Shown: positions 1 to 11,479 of the stretch, in pieces
Position numbering within the stretch: the first letter of the stretch is position 1
Layout of the letters: each line of letters begins with the position of its first letter
From: Symbiodinium kawagutii
Taxonomy: Eukaryota; Sar; Dinophyceae; Suessiales; Symbiodiniaceae
Direction of reading: 5' to 3'
Length of the DNA: 64,000 nt
Assembly (NCBI GenBank): GCA_009767595.1
Contig: VSDK01002092.1
Location: 373,510 to 437,509, forward strand
Notes under the pieces: generated by a model
Told to the model about the DNA's origin: nothing
Database searches by the model: none
The model's input: only the letters and a program-made list of their open reading frames with translations
Position numbers and translations under genes: made by a program

Positions 1-466
1 AAAAAAATTGTCCTAGCATGTCCTAGCATTATACTGATGAATGATTGTACACATTCTAGGTGGTTGGATGATTACTTAAGTGTTTTTTTCGATGTTAGTC
101 GCTTCTACCAACACAACAATGGAACAATGGATTAGCATTCCAACTCATCATCATTATGAAGTGTTCTTTAATATCAAAAACCATTCAACCTTACTTAGTC
201 AATCGTAAGAAGACGATCTCTTGGTTTGGGCTTGGGGGTCCCTATTAACACGATCATGCCGCTGGTGGATTGCTAACATGTTTCAGGAGTTGATATTTAT
301 TCCTCATATCCACTTTTACCCAACTAAAAATTTGATTGCATTATGTTTGCCACTGTGATTTCGATTGTAACATGAGAAACTTTTAGGATTGGGTTGGGTC
401 GTTTTTGTTCTAGTTGGGTCTGATAACATTTGCTTGTCAGGCCAGTTGGACGCAGCGTGATGTCGC

Positions 467-503
467 CCGCGGGGGTCCGGTCCAACAGTGATAACAGGAA
501 TGG
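467..503 (-). CDS. PDZ gene, tentative exon 10: last strand of PDZ2
   Basis: After the acceptor ACTAG the frame reads (A)IPVITVGPDPRG. This is phase 1, which matches the previous exon, and it supplies the final beta strand expected of PDZ2. The 3' boundary (GC donor at CGCGG|GCG) is a guess. The plus strand is also open here after a good acceptor (TTGTCAG at 440), so the strand is inferred from the neighbours. Confidence 0.4.
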
Positions 504-3500
504 CTAGTAAACATAAAACTGTTAATAGTTATGTAAACATACTTAGTAACAGTTGGTGGAATAGTTAGTAAACATAAAATGCTAGTAAATTGTCAAACAG
601 GAATAGTTGGAATATGTTGGAATAGTGGTTGATGGTCAATGGTGGTAAACGATAAACCACTTGGCTAGTGATGGTGATAATGAGTTTTGGCTAATTAGTG
701 GTGGCTACTGGTTGGTGATGATGGTTCAAACTGGTTAGCGATGGATGATGGTTGCATGTGGTGATGATGGACATCATGATGGTTCTGCAGTAAAAGCAGA
801 AGTTGGTCAGGTAAGCCAACAAATTCTCAGTGTCATCAGCAACGTGGTACCTGGTGCTGATTGTCGCGTCACTGAATCATCAGCCACGCTGGGATACGCT
901 GGGTATCGATTGGTTTCAACCCATATTTCAACCCAGGCAAATACAGCTATGTTTAGTTGTTCGTGAGAAGCCAACTTTTTGCATGGAGCTTCCCTACCAA
1001 CAGCTTCATTCGCTTTCATGTCAAGCATCATTCACCAACTTGTTTATGATTAACCAACTGGTGCTTATAAAATAACCACAGTTGATCACATCAATCACCC
1101 AACCAACTGGTTTATCATTCACCACCCCGCAACCATCAACCACCACCTGGTTTTTCATTCAAAACCCTGGGTGATCATATCATGCACCACCCATAGTTTA
1201 TCATATCATGAACCATCCACCATTAACCATAACCAACCACCATATACCACCCTCAACCATCAACCACCACCTTGTTGGTTAAGACATCAACCACCATCAA
1301 CCATCATTATATAACCATCGACCATTTAACACCATTAACCATAGTTTATCATCTCACCCCTACCACCCTCAACCATCATTAACCATCAACCATTTCACAC
1401 CATCCACCACAGTTGATCATATTATTAAGCATCCACCATTAACCACTACCAACCATGCCATCATTGACCATCAACCATCACTTTAAAACCATCAACCACC
1501 ATTACCCAATCATCTAACTTTCATCATTCACCATCCACCATTTAAGGCCTTGTCCCCTGATTGACCACAACATTAACCATCCACCATTAACCATCACTAA
1601 CCACCATTTACCACCCTTAAGCATCAACCACCATCAACCATCATTATATAACCATCGACCATTTTGACACCTTTTCCCATGGTTGATCATATCTTTCACC
1701 ACCCTCAACCATCATTAACCATCAACCATTTAACACCATCAACCATAGTTGATCATATCAATTACCCAACCAACTGGTTTATCTTTCACCACCCTCAACC
1801 ATCCACCATTAACCATTACTAACCATGCCATCATTGACCATCATTATCATCATTAACAATCATTGACTGTCATGTACCACCCTCAACCAGATTATCATAA
1901 CCCCTGATTGATCAAAACATTAACCATCCACCATTAACCATCCACCATTAACCAACACTAACCACCATTAACCACCCCTTTACCACCCTCAACCATCAAC
2001 CATTAACCATTACTAACCATGCCACCATTAACCACCACCCTTTACCACCCTTCAGCATCAACCACCACGGCATCACCGCGCCTCTTCCTCAGTTCCATGG
2101 CCAAATCGTCGGCCTCGAAGCACTTCACCGCGGTGCCGTTCACCGCCCACAGCTGGTCGCCGGGCAACACGCCTTCAGCTTCCACCTGGGCAGCGCCAAG
2201 GGAGGCAGCTTGCAACGCAACGTGAATCTTGGGGAAAGTTTGGATTCACCATGATATGGCTGTGGGTCAGTTCACCCTGTACCCCTGGTTCCCCCATGAT
2301 TAACCGGTTGGTTTTCCCTATGATTTGGTTGGTCGAAACAATATTGATGGTTAATATTCACCCATAGCCATATGGGTGTTTCTCAAGGCATAGGGGTACC
2401 CCCAAATCACCATTTTTGGGGGGTCCCCAATTTTGAGAAACCTCCATATAGCAACTAGGAGAATTCATTAACGGCTCATGTCGGGATCTTTCTGATCAAA
2501 GACTTCGTGTGCGCTGTCTTGTGGCAATCAATGACTGCCAAACTTTGAACAGTTGGACATGATTGATATTGCTTTTGGAACTGTAAATCAGTGATTGAAA
2601 CCATCAATAGCAAACGTGGTGATTTGATTGATTCATATGAATGTATAATTAGTTTGCCAGTATAGATTGGAGTCATTTGGTGATTGATACACATTGGTGG
2701 TTTCAACCCCTGAGGAAAAAATGCTTGTCACACAACCATGTGCTAGTGAACACATGTTCGAAAATAAAGCCAATCAAACCACCAACCAAATACCCAGTTG
2801 GGTGGTTTCTCAAAATCGGTGTACCCCTAAATCATCCTTTATTAACCATTTACACCAATAAATAAGCATTCATACAAATAACTTTAGTAAATAAATAAAT
2901 GAACCAACCATTTACATCCATTACTTTAGTAATAAACCAACCATATTTACACTACTAAAATCTACTAAACCAACCATCACTTTGGTGTACCCCAAGTCCT
3001 GGCGAGGTCTGGTTCCACCACGCAACCACCGATGCCGTGAGGCCCCGGGCCAAGCTGCCAGGCACCACGGCGGCCACGAAGACATCGTGGGGCGGCCATT
3101 GGTCGGGGATCAAACCTGGCACCCGAGCCGCCGGTCGTGGGCGTTCGTGGCCAAGCACCGGCTGGCCGTGGGGATGGTTGGTATTCATTGACTTACCAAT
3201 GGTTAATGATAGTTGATGGTGGTTAACGATAGTTGGTGGTGGTTGTTGGTTATATGATGGTTAAATGGTGGTTGACATGATGGTTGATGGTGGTTGATGG
3301 TTGATGGTCAGATGGGTATTGACTGATTATGGTTGATGGTTGGTATTTATAAATGGTGACTAATGGGTGGTGATACCAACCTGGTGGTTGATGGTTATAT
3401 GGTTATATGGGTATTGGTTTGCATGGGCTTAATATGACAAAGATGGTTGATATGTTTGATGACATATGGTTGATATGGTTGCTGGTGGTTGATAGCAACG

Positions 3501-6500
3501 AGGCTCAAGTGATTGGTATTGGCAAATGATGGTTGATGGTTGGTATGTATGAATGGTGATTAATGGGTGGTGATACCAACCTAATGGTTGATGGTGGTCA
3601 CCAATGATGTTAATGGTTGATGGTCGTTGATAGCAGCCATGGACAGGTAATTGATTGATAGTTGATGGTGTCATCATCATTGACTACCATTAAGCATCAT
3701 GGACCATGAAGCATTTAAGTATCCAATTAACCAACATAACCCTCTACTGTAGGCATCATTGATCATGAATGATCAATGATGGGTGATGATTCATGATCAC
3801 CGAACCTTGAAAAACGACCATGAACCATTTCAGCATCCACCCTCGATATGGAATACCAGCTCACTGCTGACGGCGATTGCAGTTCGGCGGCTCAATATTC
3901 TGACTAATTTGCCGTGAGCATAAGACGGTTGGTAATGAATAGCGCACATGAGCGTCAAGTTGATCACAGGCTTTCTGGTCGATCATGGCACACAAGCTGG
4001 TTGGTAGTGGTCAAACATGGCTGGTTGGTAATGCTTGATAGCACAATTCCAGCTGTACTTCACCCTTGAAGGCCATGTGGAAGAAATACCTTGTGCTTCT
4101 GGTAAAAACATCCAAACCAAAGAATTGAATGGCAATCTGTTGACGTACTGTCTTCCAAAAAGGGTCACTTCAAACAAGGGCCTGTACAGGTAAATGAGGA
4201 CTTGTTGTCGAGTTCAAAAGGCCAAAGTATCCCCAAGGCACCCCAAAAGGCAAATGAGTTAAGTCTGTCCAAACCATAGCAAAACTCGTGGCCCGGAATG
4301 GCAAAAACCGTTGGATTTGTGGGCAAACCGATGGTTTGGAGAAAAACCCTTGAGATTGGCTCCCGAAGCAACAGCTTCAACCAACAGCAACTGCCAACCC
4401 TGGTCGATTTGTCACAATGATTTTTTTCCGAGTTATTCTCATGACTCGAAGTACACTACCATCTTGGGCATTCTACCTAGTATACCAAGAATGGTTGCTT
4501 CTACTACTTGGCAGAATGACTTGGTGCAATGACTGTAGGTATACTGCCTGACTACTACCGGCTTCCACTCATCAGGTCGCGTCTATCCCACCAGGCGTCC
4601 CCGCCAATGACTCGGGTGTTCACCGTAACCTCCACCTGCCGCAGATGGCCAATAGGGGGGGAGAGGATCGCCCTTGCCGGACGTGGGAACTGGTGATGAA
4701 AGACGTGTCAACTGTTGGATGGATATAGATGGTATTGTATAGAATACAATATCAATGATATATACATATTAATTCTATAATATATAAACATATATACAGC
4801 AAAAATGGGCGAACCAACCTAACGACTTTAGTGAAGATGATTGTCCTTCAGCAGTATCACAGATTCCTACATGTATACATGTGCATCAATTGGGATCAAG
4901 CACACTACACAAATGAGTCCAACTCAAAGTGATGAGGCCAATGTTTTAAACTTCTCCCATTTGGACGTAATGAGCATCCAACAAGCAAATACATAATAGC
5001 GGTCGCACTGTTGCACCAGTCACACTAGAAACATGATCCCCGGGGATAAGAGTCACAACGCACACGCATTGGTGACAATGCATCAACCGCTCAGTTGATG
5101 GCATCCAAACTGATCACCGAACTGATATTTGGAAGGTTCGTTCGTGTGAACCCGGCGGAGGTTGATTCGTAGCTATCACTCGACCTCGAATCAGTCGGCC
5201 AACCAGTCAATCCAAATAATGTAGCAACCATTGTCAACCAAAGCTTTCATTCACCAACCTACTCCACCAACACCTTCGCTCTATCCGCTGGCTTGGGGGA
5301 CGCTTGAGGCATACCCCATGGCTTCAGAAATCACACAGGTCCAGCTCCCCAGTGATCCTCGAAGCGGATCGTCTGCGGCTCTGCCAGCGGACTGGCGCGG
5401 CGCGGTGGCAGAGCGGCCAACGGTAGTGTCAGCATCAGATGTGGCCGTGTCCATTGGGATCAATTCGGAATCTGTGGGGGGTTTGGTTTATATGAACAGC
5501 TATGAACAGCTATAAATGCTATAAACAGCTATGAACAGGTTGTTCAGCTACAGTTCTTTGCGTGTTCAGATGTGGGTAAAGAGGGTGTGAACAGCTTTAT
5601 GCTTCGTTCCAATTCTGACTAGGTGAGTTGGCTGATGCTGTAGCTTTTCAAATGGGGCTGTTGGCTTTTGTGCTGACAGTCCTATGCTCGGTGATAGTAT
5701 TTAGCGAATACATGCCAAACAACATGTGCTTGCATATCGTATTGATACGAAGAAGTGCATTCATCTTTCTCGTAGCCATGCAACGAAACAACAAAGAATC
5801 AACAGCGCTGGACCGCGCAAAGCAAGAAACATCCAAATTCAATCAATCAGTTTCATGGCATCAATGCACATCAAGGACATATCAAGCAAAAAGGACACAT
5901 CAAGCACGACTTCATGGCATCAATGCTGTGACTTCAACTCGCGCACTGCCCCGCAACCGGCACCGCCTCATGGGTTTCCGAAAGCGCAAACACAAGGGGC
6001 GACGCTGAAGCAAAGTCACCAACTCCTGGAAGCGTCACTGTGATTGTTGCGCAGTGTTTTCGCAGCGGATTTGTTGATTCATTGACTTATGTCATTGATT
6101 TATATACATATATATCATGGTTAATAACCAATTGCCATTAAGTTATGTCATTTGATTTGTTGATTGAATATCAAGTAGACATAAGAAGCATAATATAAAG
6201 TAATCGATAAGTAAATAATCATGAGATATATTCGTGATGTAAATATATAACTGCAATAATCAAACAATGATAATAGCATATAATAGCTGTGTGATTCACA
6301 TTCTTGCAGCACATTTTTGTGCTCACAAATCAATAAGTAACAACGCCCACATAATCATTATACCTCTGAATCTCCACGAAGTAAGACTAGTAATCTCTAA
6401 GTAGCAAGCGTGATGAATACATAACACCAAAGATTTTGATAGATTTTGATCCACATTGCGTCATGAACTGCTCGCGAATCATCTACTGTGGTTGTTGACA

Positions 6501-9500
6501 CTGCGATCTGCCACTTCGAGTTGGGGAGACCTTGCCCAACTGGCGAGCATGAAAAACTTTGGAAATAAAACTCGGCCACATATGGACGGAAGCATCAAAA
6601 ACCTGTTAACCACGTGTGCACCCAGAAAATATCCAGTAGTCAAAGTGGTACAATATGCACACGAGAAATATTGAACAAAAACAAAGTGTTTATTGGATTT
6701 TGCTAAAAACACGTCAAGTGGTTCAACGACATTCTTTCCACAGTTCCAAAACTGTAAAAGGCATAATGTTAGGCTTTCAAATGTAGTGTATTGAAAGGCA
6801 GCACGCTGGATCTTGTTCGTTGGTGATACCTACCTAGGTATTAGTATAGTCATGTTGCTTGCATTCCAACCGAAGCCCAACTCATTCTCCCCACTTCAAA
6901 CCACCCAGGTGACTTTTGATGCTGAAAGCGCCAATTGGCCCCAGAGTCCCAGCCTGATGATGTTCTTGGTCATACCGTCATAGTGCTCATCTCATCTACC
7001 AGGCAACAACCATGAGGTCCCTCTGTCAGCTCCATGCTGGCCTCGTGATTCAGCGGGTCGACGGTGATGCCATTGGCGGACAAGAGAACGCTACCCACGG
7101 AGACCTCAGCGGAGCAGTGGACCTGGGGTCTGCTGACATCCACAAGGCAGTTCCATGTGTAGGTCATGGTGGTGCTGCCACTATCTATGGATCTATCGAT
7201 CTATCCATCCATCTACCTATCTTATTGTCTGGTTTCCCACCTTTCCACTTTAGTCAATGGTGTGTTTCAAATATTGTGGTGCATCCCAAGTCATGCATAT
7301 TTCCAATTAAAAGTCAAAGTGTTCCATGCCTCGTGCCAAGGTGCACACACTTCATCTCAAAATAGTACTGGGCAGGTTCCATGTAAAACATGATACACTG
7401 CCACGTGCAAAATGCTACACTTGGAGCGGTTCTGATCACTTCGGAGTGGAGGCATGGGAACCCTGTGGATATATTGGGCTGAAACGGCTGTCCCTGTGCC
7501 CCAAAGCCACGGCCGCCGTTTGGCACCGCAGCAGCTCAACATGCAAATAAAGTATGAAGCATTGGTGTGAGCCATTACGATTAGCCGATACCTGTTGTTA
7601 AATGTTACTAACACTTATAGCTGCTATTAACTATTATACGCAACATTTAGCAACTATTAACTATTATGAATTATTAGTTGCGAAATGTTGCTAACACTAA
7701 TTGTAATATTAACCAAGGTTGTCATAACTGTGAGTTGCTAATGGCTGGTCCTGTTGTCGCAAACCACTAGTTGATATTAACCATTACTAAGCAGCAAGCA
7801 CTCGCCATTCTGTGCGATTTACCGTTCTTGGCTTAGGCATTGAAGCCTTTCTAAGCCTTACCAAACACGATGGCCATGGTTGACCATCATCATTTATTAA
7901 CCAGCAGTAACCATCATTGACGATCATCATTGACCAGCATTTACCATCAGCGACCCTCATTGACCGTCATTAAACCACAAAGTGAGCCATCATTAACGAT
8001 CATCAACCATGGTCAACCATCACCCAAACCTTATAAACCATTGATCATCAGTAATCTTCACCAGTAACCATCACTAACCATCACCAATCAATCACCGGCA
8101 ACCATCACCAACAATCACTAAGCCGTCCGCGAAACTCGAGTGGTCCAAGGGACGCTATGGATCACCAAGGGCGCGTCAGGACTGATGGCTTCCACTATCA
8201 GGGGCCTTGCCGACGGCTGGTGCGATTCATCGTTGTCGTTCATGGTGGCTCTTGGCTGGTTTCTGGTGGTCTAAAGTTGGTCAATGGTTGGTCAATGGAT
8301 GATTGATAGCTGGTTATTGGTTGCTGAATAGCTGGTTAATAGCTTCGTAGCTGGTTAGTGGTTGGTCAATAGCTGTTTAATAATTGTGTAATAGTTGGTT
8401 CATAGTTTCTAAATAGTTGGATAATGATGGTTGATAGAGGTTAATAATGGTTCATCATGGGCAATGGCTGTCAAAATCGATCAATAGTGGTTAATAATTG
8501 TTCAAGTGTATTAAATGTTGACGGTTGGCAGTGGTTGAAAATGGTTACAGTAGTGGCAACGATGGTAAATCATGATGTGAAATATTGAATTGTTTGTACT
8601 AGGTTTTAATGATTGAGAGTCAGCAGAACAAATTAGCAGAACGAAGTGTTTACTGGTTGGATCATGGTTTGTTATCTTGGTTTGTTATCTTGGATCAATG
8701 TTAAGGTCTCCAACCTATGGTGATGGTTTGATGCCTATGTTGGAGACCTTACATTAGCTCCAGTAGTGAGCTCCAACCTATGTTGTTGGTTATCCCCTCT
8801 CATCAACCAGTATCAGTGGCTTTCACCCCTCTAAATCATGAATTCAAACCCCGTTAAATCATGCCCCATTTATACAGATATAACCCCTACTTCAACCATG
8901 AATCACAAGTGGTATCCAGTGGTTATAAGCCCTGAAAAACGACTATACATGGCTTATAACCCACTATAAATAGCTCCTTTCACCATGATGAACCCACCCT
9001 TCCCATGGCCAGGTCTCCAGCATTTCGGGGAGGCCCCCCGCCTGCCAGGTGACAGGACCAGTCCCACCGGACCCGCCGCGTGCACAGTGACCTACCCGTG
9101 CTGGGCGCCGTGGTGTGCCATGGCGTGGATGATGGGTGGCTATACCAAGATATGATCATCCACTAGTCATCTACTTTCATGGGTATACGCAAATTGATTC
9201 ATGGCTATACTCATAGTGCATCATCCACTATACCTGTGAATCAATTTCGTCCACACATGTGGTATAGCTCATTATCATCGGCTCGCCTGTGAAAATGGCC
9301 AAGTGAACAAACCGTCAACAAGGCCTGGTCTACCTGTTTTTTTCTTGCATGGTACGAATAAGGTTATTTTTCAAGAATGGAAATCTTGTCGGTGTCATGT
9401 CTGGGTGGAAATGTCAGCACAGACAACACGGATTGAGATGATGGGTTCAGGAATTGTTCAGACAGCAAACCAAGAAGAGAAACAAACACAACACATGATG

Positions 9501-11474
9501 AAACATCTACATATTCTGTTGGAATCCAACTCTAAGCAGAAATCCATTGCTCTGAACTGGTGTGAAACGCAAGTGTTTTGCCCCAAATTCTTTAATTATG
9601 AGAAAAGTCCCTCTCTACACAACTGTCAGGGATGGCAAGTCTGAACCATCCTATGCTGGGCTTCCCAGGGGCTGACCATGGCCCATGAGACATGGTCGAG
9701 CTCGCAGGTCACCCACTAGTTATCCACCATGAATAGAGTAATGACAATATCTGGCGTTGTTGCTTGTTGTTGGTTGCGGTGGTTGTTGTTGGTGGTGGTG
9801 GTGGTGGTGGCGGTGTTTCTCTTAAACCTGTATGACCACTCGTTCTTGAATTGCAATTTAATATTGACTATTACTCTCCAGAGTTGGCCACTAGAACTCA
9901 CCCGTCCCTGACCAAATCATGTCAAATTTACCATGTGTAGCATAGAAGTGAGACATGATTCAACCATGGTTAGTAGCACCCGATAGCTGGTTCACTCACC
10001 CCTTACTACCCACCATGCATGTTGTACCAGTCCCTAAGTTCACCATGCTGAATGCTACCAAATGCTACCAGTCACATCCACTGGCGACATGCAAGCAGTC
10101 ATATCTACACATAACTATAATGTGTTTCAACCGTAATTTATACATAATATGATTCAACCATAGTCATATACCCCACAGAACACGCTTCAACACCCTACAA
10201 GGTTAGCTGGTTCACTACCCCCGTCCCCTGGCCCATGGCTTCACCAATCAGGACATCCACCGCCCATCAGCTCCACCGCCTCGAATTCCAAACGCTTCGT
10301 GAAGAGCGAGGCCTCCATCGAGAGCGTCACGACACGGCGGCCATGGCCCGGTGCTGCCCTGTTTCAGGCGTCGCTGCTACCGTTCGCCAAGGGCAGGGGG
10401 AGTTCGGGATTTGAAGCTTTCAGGATGTTTCTGCTTTAATAATCATAGATGTGTAAAGGGTTAGATCCTTTTTTGTCAAAGTAGTCTACACTACTCTCTG
10501 GTATGTTGTCTGAGGCACCCTATGCTCAAGGCTTAGATGCAACCCGAACATTGAAACAACCAAGCCTTCTAAAGCCAAAGGCTTCCTGAAGCCCCTCTTC
10601 AAAGGCAACCATCCGAAAACTCCTTTGAGAGGGAAAAAAAACTCCCAGAAGTCTGGATAACCCAATGAATCATCTTAAGTAGTGGAAAGAAATAGAAACA
10701 AATAAGATAAATGATTCAATATGTAAGAAATGCACTTCAAAATGGGACATTGTGACGACCTTGCATGGCAAGAAACATATCAAGGGGAAACACATCCAGC
10801 AGCACTGGATTCTATTGGCGTCTTCTTGTACTTGTGCCACGTGGGCAGCTGGAGCCAAGGGCAGCGGGGTGCCATGTGTCAGAGGCCAGTTGTGATCATT
10901 CACTGTCGCAGTAATTGGAGATACAGGTGGGTCTTGGTGCCATATTTCGAGCTGTGTATAGCTGGGATGCTTGACTTCATGGATGCGCCAATTTCATGAA
11001 GCAGCTGGTGATGTGTCAGAGTATTCATGGACAAAGTTCATGGTGAAAGTGTGATTGTCAGAATCCAAGTACCGATCGGATGAACATCCCTGCTATTAAA
11101 AGCGCAAGTCGGCCTTGGTTCACACGCAAGTCGGAAGGATTACACCTTTTGAAATCACGGCTATTGATAAACATATAGCTCTTGGTGAGTAAGAGTTTGC
11201 CATACTTTGTCATCAACGCAATCATGGCCCTTGATTTGTGTCGTATCAAAAAAATATACGTCCCTGCCCAGCGGTTCTGTGCATCAATCTGGTGACCGGT
11301 TCCACTTTTCGGACCCAGGGGCAAAAACATGCGCAAAAACTACGAACAAATCAGTGACAACAGCTCTATTTTTGGACTAAAACTAAGCTTTGACGCTTGG
11401 GACTGCTGTTAAGCTTCAAACCTGTCAACTTCGGCAGCCACGTCCATCGCTGTCGCGCAGCACTGGTTCGCCAT
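467..11474 (-). CDS. Multi-PDZ domain protein gene (start seen, 3' part beyond left edge)
   Basis: A minus-strand gene assembled from ten small exons whose reading phases agree at nearly every join. The start codon is at 11,474 (MANQCCATAMDVAAEVDR...). PDZ1 is spread over exons at 10.3, 9.05, 8.2 and 7.1 kb, with loop GPVGL, then PLIVEAISPDAPL, then GSVLLSANGITV. After a short linker, PDZ2 comes from exons at 4.6, 3.1, 2.1 and 0.5 kb, with VIGLIP, VAAVVPGSL, GVLPGDQLWAVNG and a last strand PVITV. PDZ domains bind C-terminal peptides and act as scaffolds; the partner here is unknown. There is no Gly2, so no N-myristoylation signal, although a CC pair sits at residues 5-6. No stop was reached inside the window. 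Donors are GT and GC. I am confident of two PDZ domains and less sure of the linker and the last exon. Confidence 0.7.
505..780. repeat. G/T-rich degenerate repeat (GGTTAGTGATGG type)
   Basis: Many imperfect copies of motifs such as GGTTGATGG, TAGTAAACATAAA and GGTGATGATGG. In the minus-strand transcript this is the A/C-rich 3' end of the intron before the exon at 467-503. Confidence 0.7.
1080..2060. repeat. A/C-rich degenerate satellite-like tract (ACCATCAACCACC type)
   Basis: Nearly 1 kb of imperfect ACCATCAACC / CCACCATTAACC / GTTGATCATATC words with no clear fixed period. On the transcribed strand it is GGTTGATGG-rich and forms the 5' part of the intron after the exon at 2,077-2,185. Confidence 0.8.
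2077..2185 (-). CDS. PDZ gene exon 9: core of PDZ2
   Basis: Acceptor GCCCAG|GTGGAAG and donor CGCG|GTGATG. It encodes VEAEGVLPGDQLWAVNG followed by TAVKCFEADDLAMELRKRR. The GD-x-L-x-x-VNG signature and the following amphipathic helix are typical of the middle of a PDZ domain. Phase 0 in, phase 1 out. This is the most recognisable PDZ exon in the window. Confidence 0.85.
2254..2373. mobile_element. Family A short TIR element (MITE-like), copy A1
   Basis: About 120 bp bounded by ATATGGCTGTGGGTCA and its near-complement GACCCATAGCCATAT-type end. The interior carries the family word CCCTGTACCCCTGGTTCCCC and TTGGTTGGT. It has no coding capacity. It abuts copy B1, sharing CATATGG at the junction. 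Confidence 0.75.
2369..2450. mobile_element. Family B short TIR element, copy B1 (short version)
   Basis: The ends GGGTGTTTCTCAA and TTTTGAGAAACCTCC are inverted repeats, and the interior contains GGGGTACCCCC-type words. At about 80 bp it is shorter than the usual 105-115 bp copies. Confidence 0.65.
2694..2788. mobile_element. Family C short TIR element, copy C1
   Basis: It begins TTGGTGGTTTCAACCCC and ends CAAACCACCAACCA, an inverted pair. The same layout is found at 55,287-55,385 and, more degraded, at 22,752-22,822. Confidence 0.6.
3051..3115 (-). CDS. PDZ gene exon 8: PDZ2 carboxylate loop and strand
   Basis: Acceptor GTGCCAG|GTTTG and GC donor AGCTTG|GCCC. It encodes (G)LIPDQWPPHDVFVAAVV then PGSL, joining in frame to VEAEGVLPGD of the next exon. 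Phase 1 in, phase 0 out; 65 nt. Confidence 0.75.
3185..3700. repeat. G/T-rich degenerate repeat (GGTTGATGGTGG type)
   Basis: Imperfect copies of GGTTGATGG, GGTGGTTG and GGTATTTATAAATGGTG. It sits immediately to the right of the exon at 3,051-3,115, so it is the A/C-rich 3' end of that intron in the transcript. The rest of the intron (about 3,700-4,600) shows no gene or element I recognise. Confidence 0.7.
4605..4635 (-). CDS. PDZ gene exon 7: 31-nt exon, first strand of PDZ2
   Basis: Acceptor GCGGCAG|GTGGAG and GC donor TCATTG|GCGG. It encodes VEVTVNTRVI plus one base. Joined to the next exon it gives VNTRVIGLIPDQW, a plausible PDZ entry strand and GLIP-type loop. It is very short, and its support is mostly phase and context. 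Confidence 0.6.
4740..5220. other. Intron sequence, no feature seen
   Basis: AT-rich around 4,740-4,800 and mixed composition after that. I found no exon, element or repeat I could support. Confidence 0.5.
5422..5471 (-). CDS. PDZ gene exon 6, tentative: linker between PDZ1 and PDZ2
   Basis: A strong pyrimidine-rich acceptor (CCCCCCACAG|ATTCC) in the right phase after exon 5. It reads (D)SELIPMDTATSDADTT, a polar linker. The donor could be ACC|GTTGGC (used here) or lie further left, because the frame stays open to about 5,330. The plus strand is also open across this GC-rich island. Confidence 0.4.
5480..7010. other. Large intron, mostly AT-rich; no exon supported
   Basis: It includes a GAACAGCTATGAACAG-type short repeat near 5,490-5,540 and an AT-rich stretch at 6,060-6,420. 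Open frames of 60-126 codons here have no recognisable protein character. Confidence 0.5.
7011..7122 (-). CDS. PDZ gene exon 5: second half of PDZ1
   Basis: Acceptor CCCCAG|GTCCAC and donor CTCATG|GTTG. It encodes VHCSAEVSVGSVLLSANG then ITVDPLNHEASMELTEGPHG. The pattern VGSVLLSANG matches the G-D-x-L-x-x-NG core of PDZ domains, with Ser in place of the usual Asp. Phase 0 in, phase 1 out. Confidence 0.8.
7860..8110. repeat. A/C-rich degenerate repeat (ACCATCATTGACC type)
   Basis: Imperfect words of the type ACCATCATTGACCATCA lying directly left of the exon at 8,166-8,248. The stretch 7,610-7,800 before it carries CTATTAACTATTATG-type words. Confidence 0.7.
8166..8248 (-). CDS. PDZ gene exon 4: PDZ1 loop and strand
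   Basis: Donor CCCTTG|GTGATCC. The acceptor chosen is CCAAGAG|CCACC, in phase with exon 3. It encodes TMNDNDESHQPSA then RPLIVEAISPDAPL, which joins exactly to VHCSAEVSVG of exon 5. An inner acceptor (CACCAG|CCG) would shorten the loop. 83 nt. Confidence 0.7.
8260..8560. repeat. G/T-rich degenerate repeat (GGTCAATGGTTGG type)
   Basis: Imperfect GGTTAATAGCTGGTTA and GGTTGATAGAGG words directly right of the exon at 8,166-8,248, mirroring the A/C-rich tract on its left. Confidence 0.7.
9046..9091 (-). CDS. PDZ gene exon 3: PDZ1 entry strand and carboxylate loop
   Basis: Acceptor GGGTAG|GTCACTG and GC donor CACCTG|GCAGG. It encodes VTVHAAGPVGLVLSP; GPVGL is the carboxylate-binding-loop position. 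Joined to exon 2 it gives RLEFEAVTVHAAGPVGL. Other frames are open in this GC-rich island, but only this one joins both neighbours. Confidence 0.7.
9130..10270. other. Intron with a GTT/GTG microsatellite; no exon supported
   Basis: A (GTT/GTG)n-type microsatellite lies at about 9,755-9,812. A plus-strand open frame of 113 codons at 9,303-9,644 has no recognisable motif, so I do not call it a gene. The right part (9,950-10,230) is A/C-rich. Confidence 0.5.
10277..10358 (-). CDS. PDZ gene exon 2
   Basis: Acceptor AAACAG|GGCAG and donor GAGGCG|GTGGAG. It encodes AAPGHGRRVVTLSMEASLF then TKRLEFEA, with high third-position GC. Phase 2 in (completing AG|G from exon 1), phase 0 out into VTVHAAG. 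The plus strand is also open and GC3-rich here; phase agreement on both sides decides for minus. Confidence 0.7.
11422..11474 (-). CDS. PDZ gene exon 1 with start codon
   Basis: ATG at 11,474 in ACCATGGCG context encodes MANQCCATAMDVAAEVD, then AG at donor GACAG|GTTTG. Phase 2 matches exon 2 exactly. An AG suitable as a spliced-leader trans-splice acceptor (GAGTGGCAG) lies about 45 nt upstream. The start is inferred; no in-frame upstream coding was seen. Confidence 0.65.
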
Positions 11475-11479
11475 GGTGA

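Noticed and set aside
10240-10420. Plus-strand exon reading STASNSKRFVKSEASIESV
   Set aside because: Open with high third-position GC, but the minus frame joins both neighbouring PDZ exons in the correct phase.
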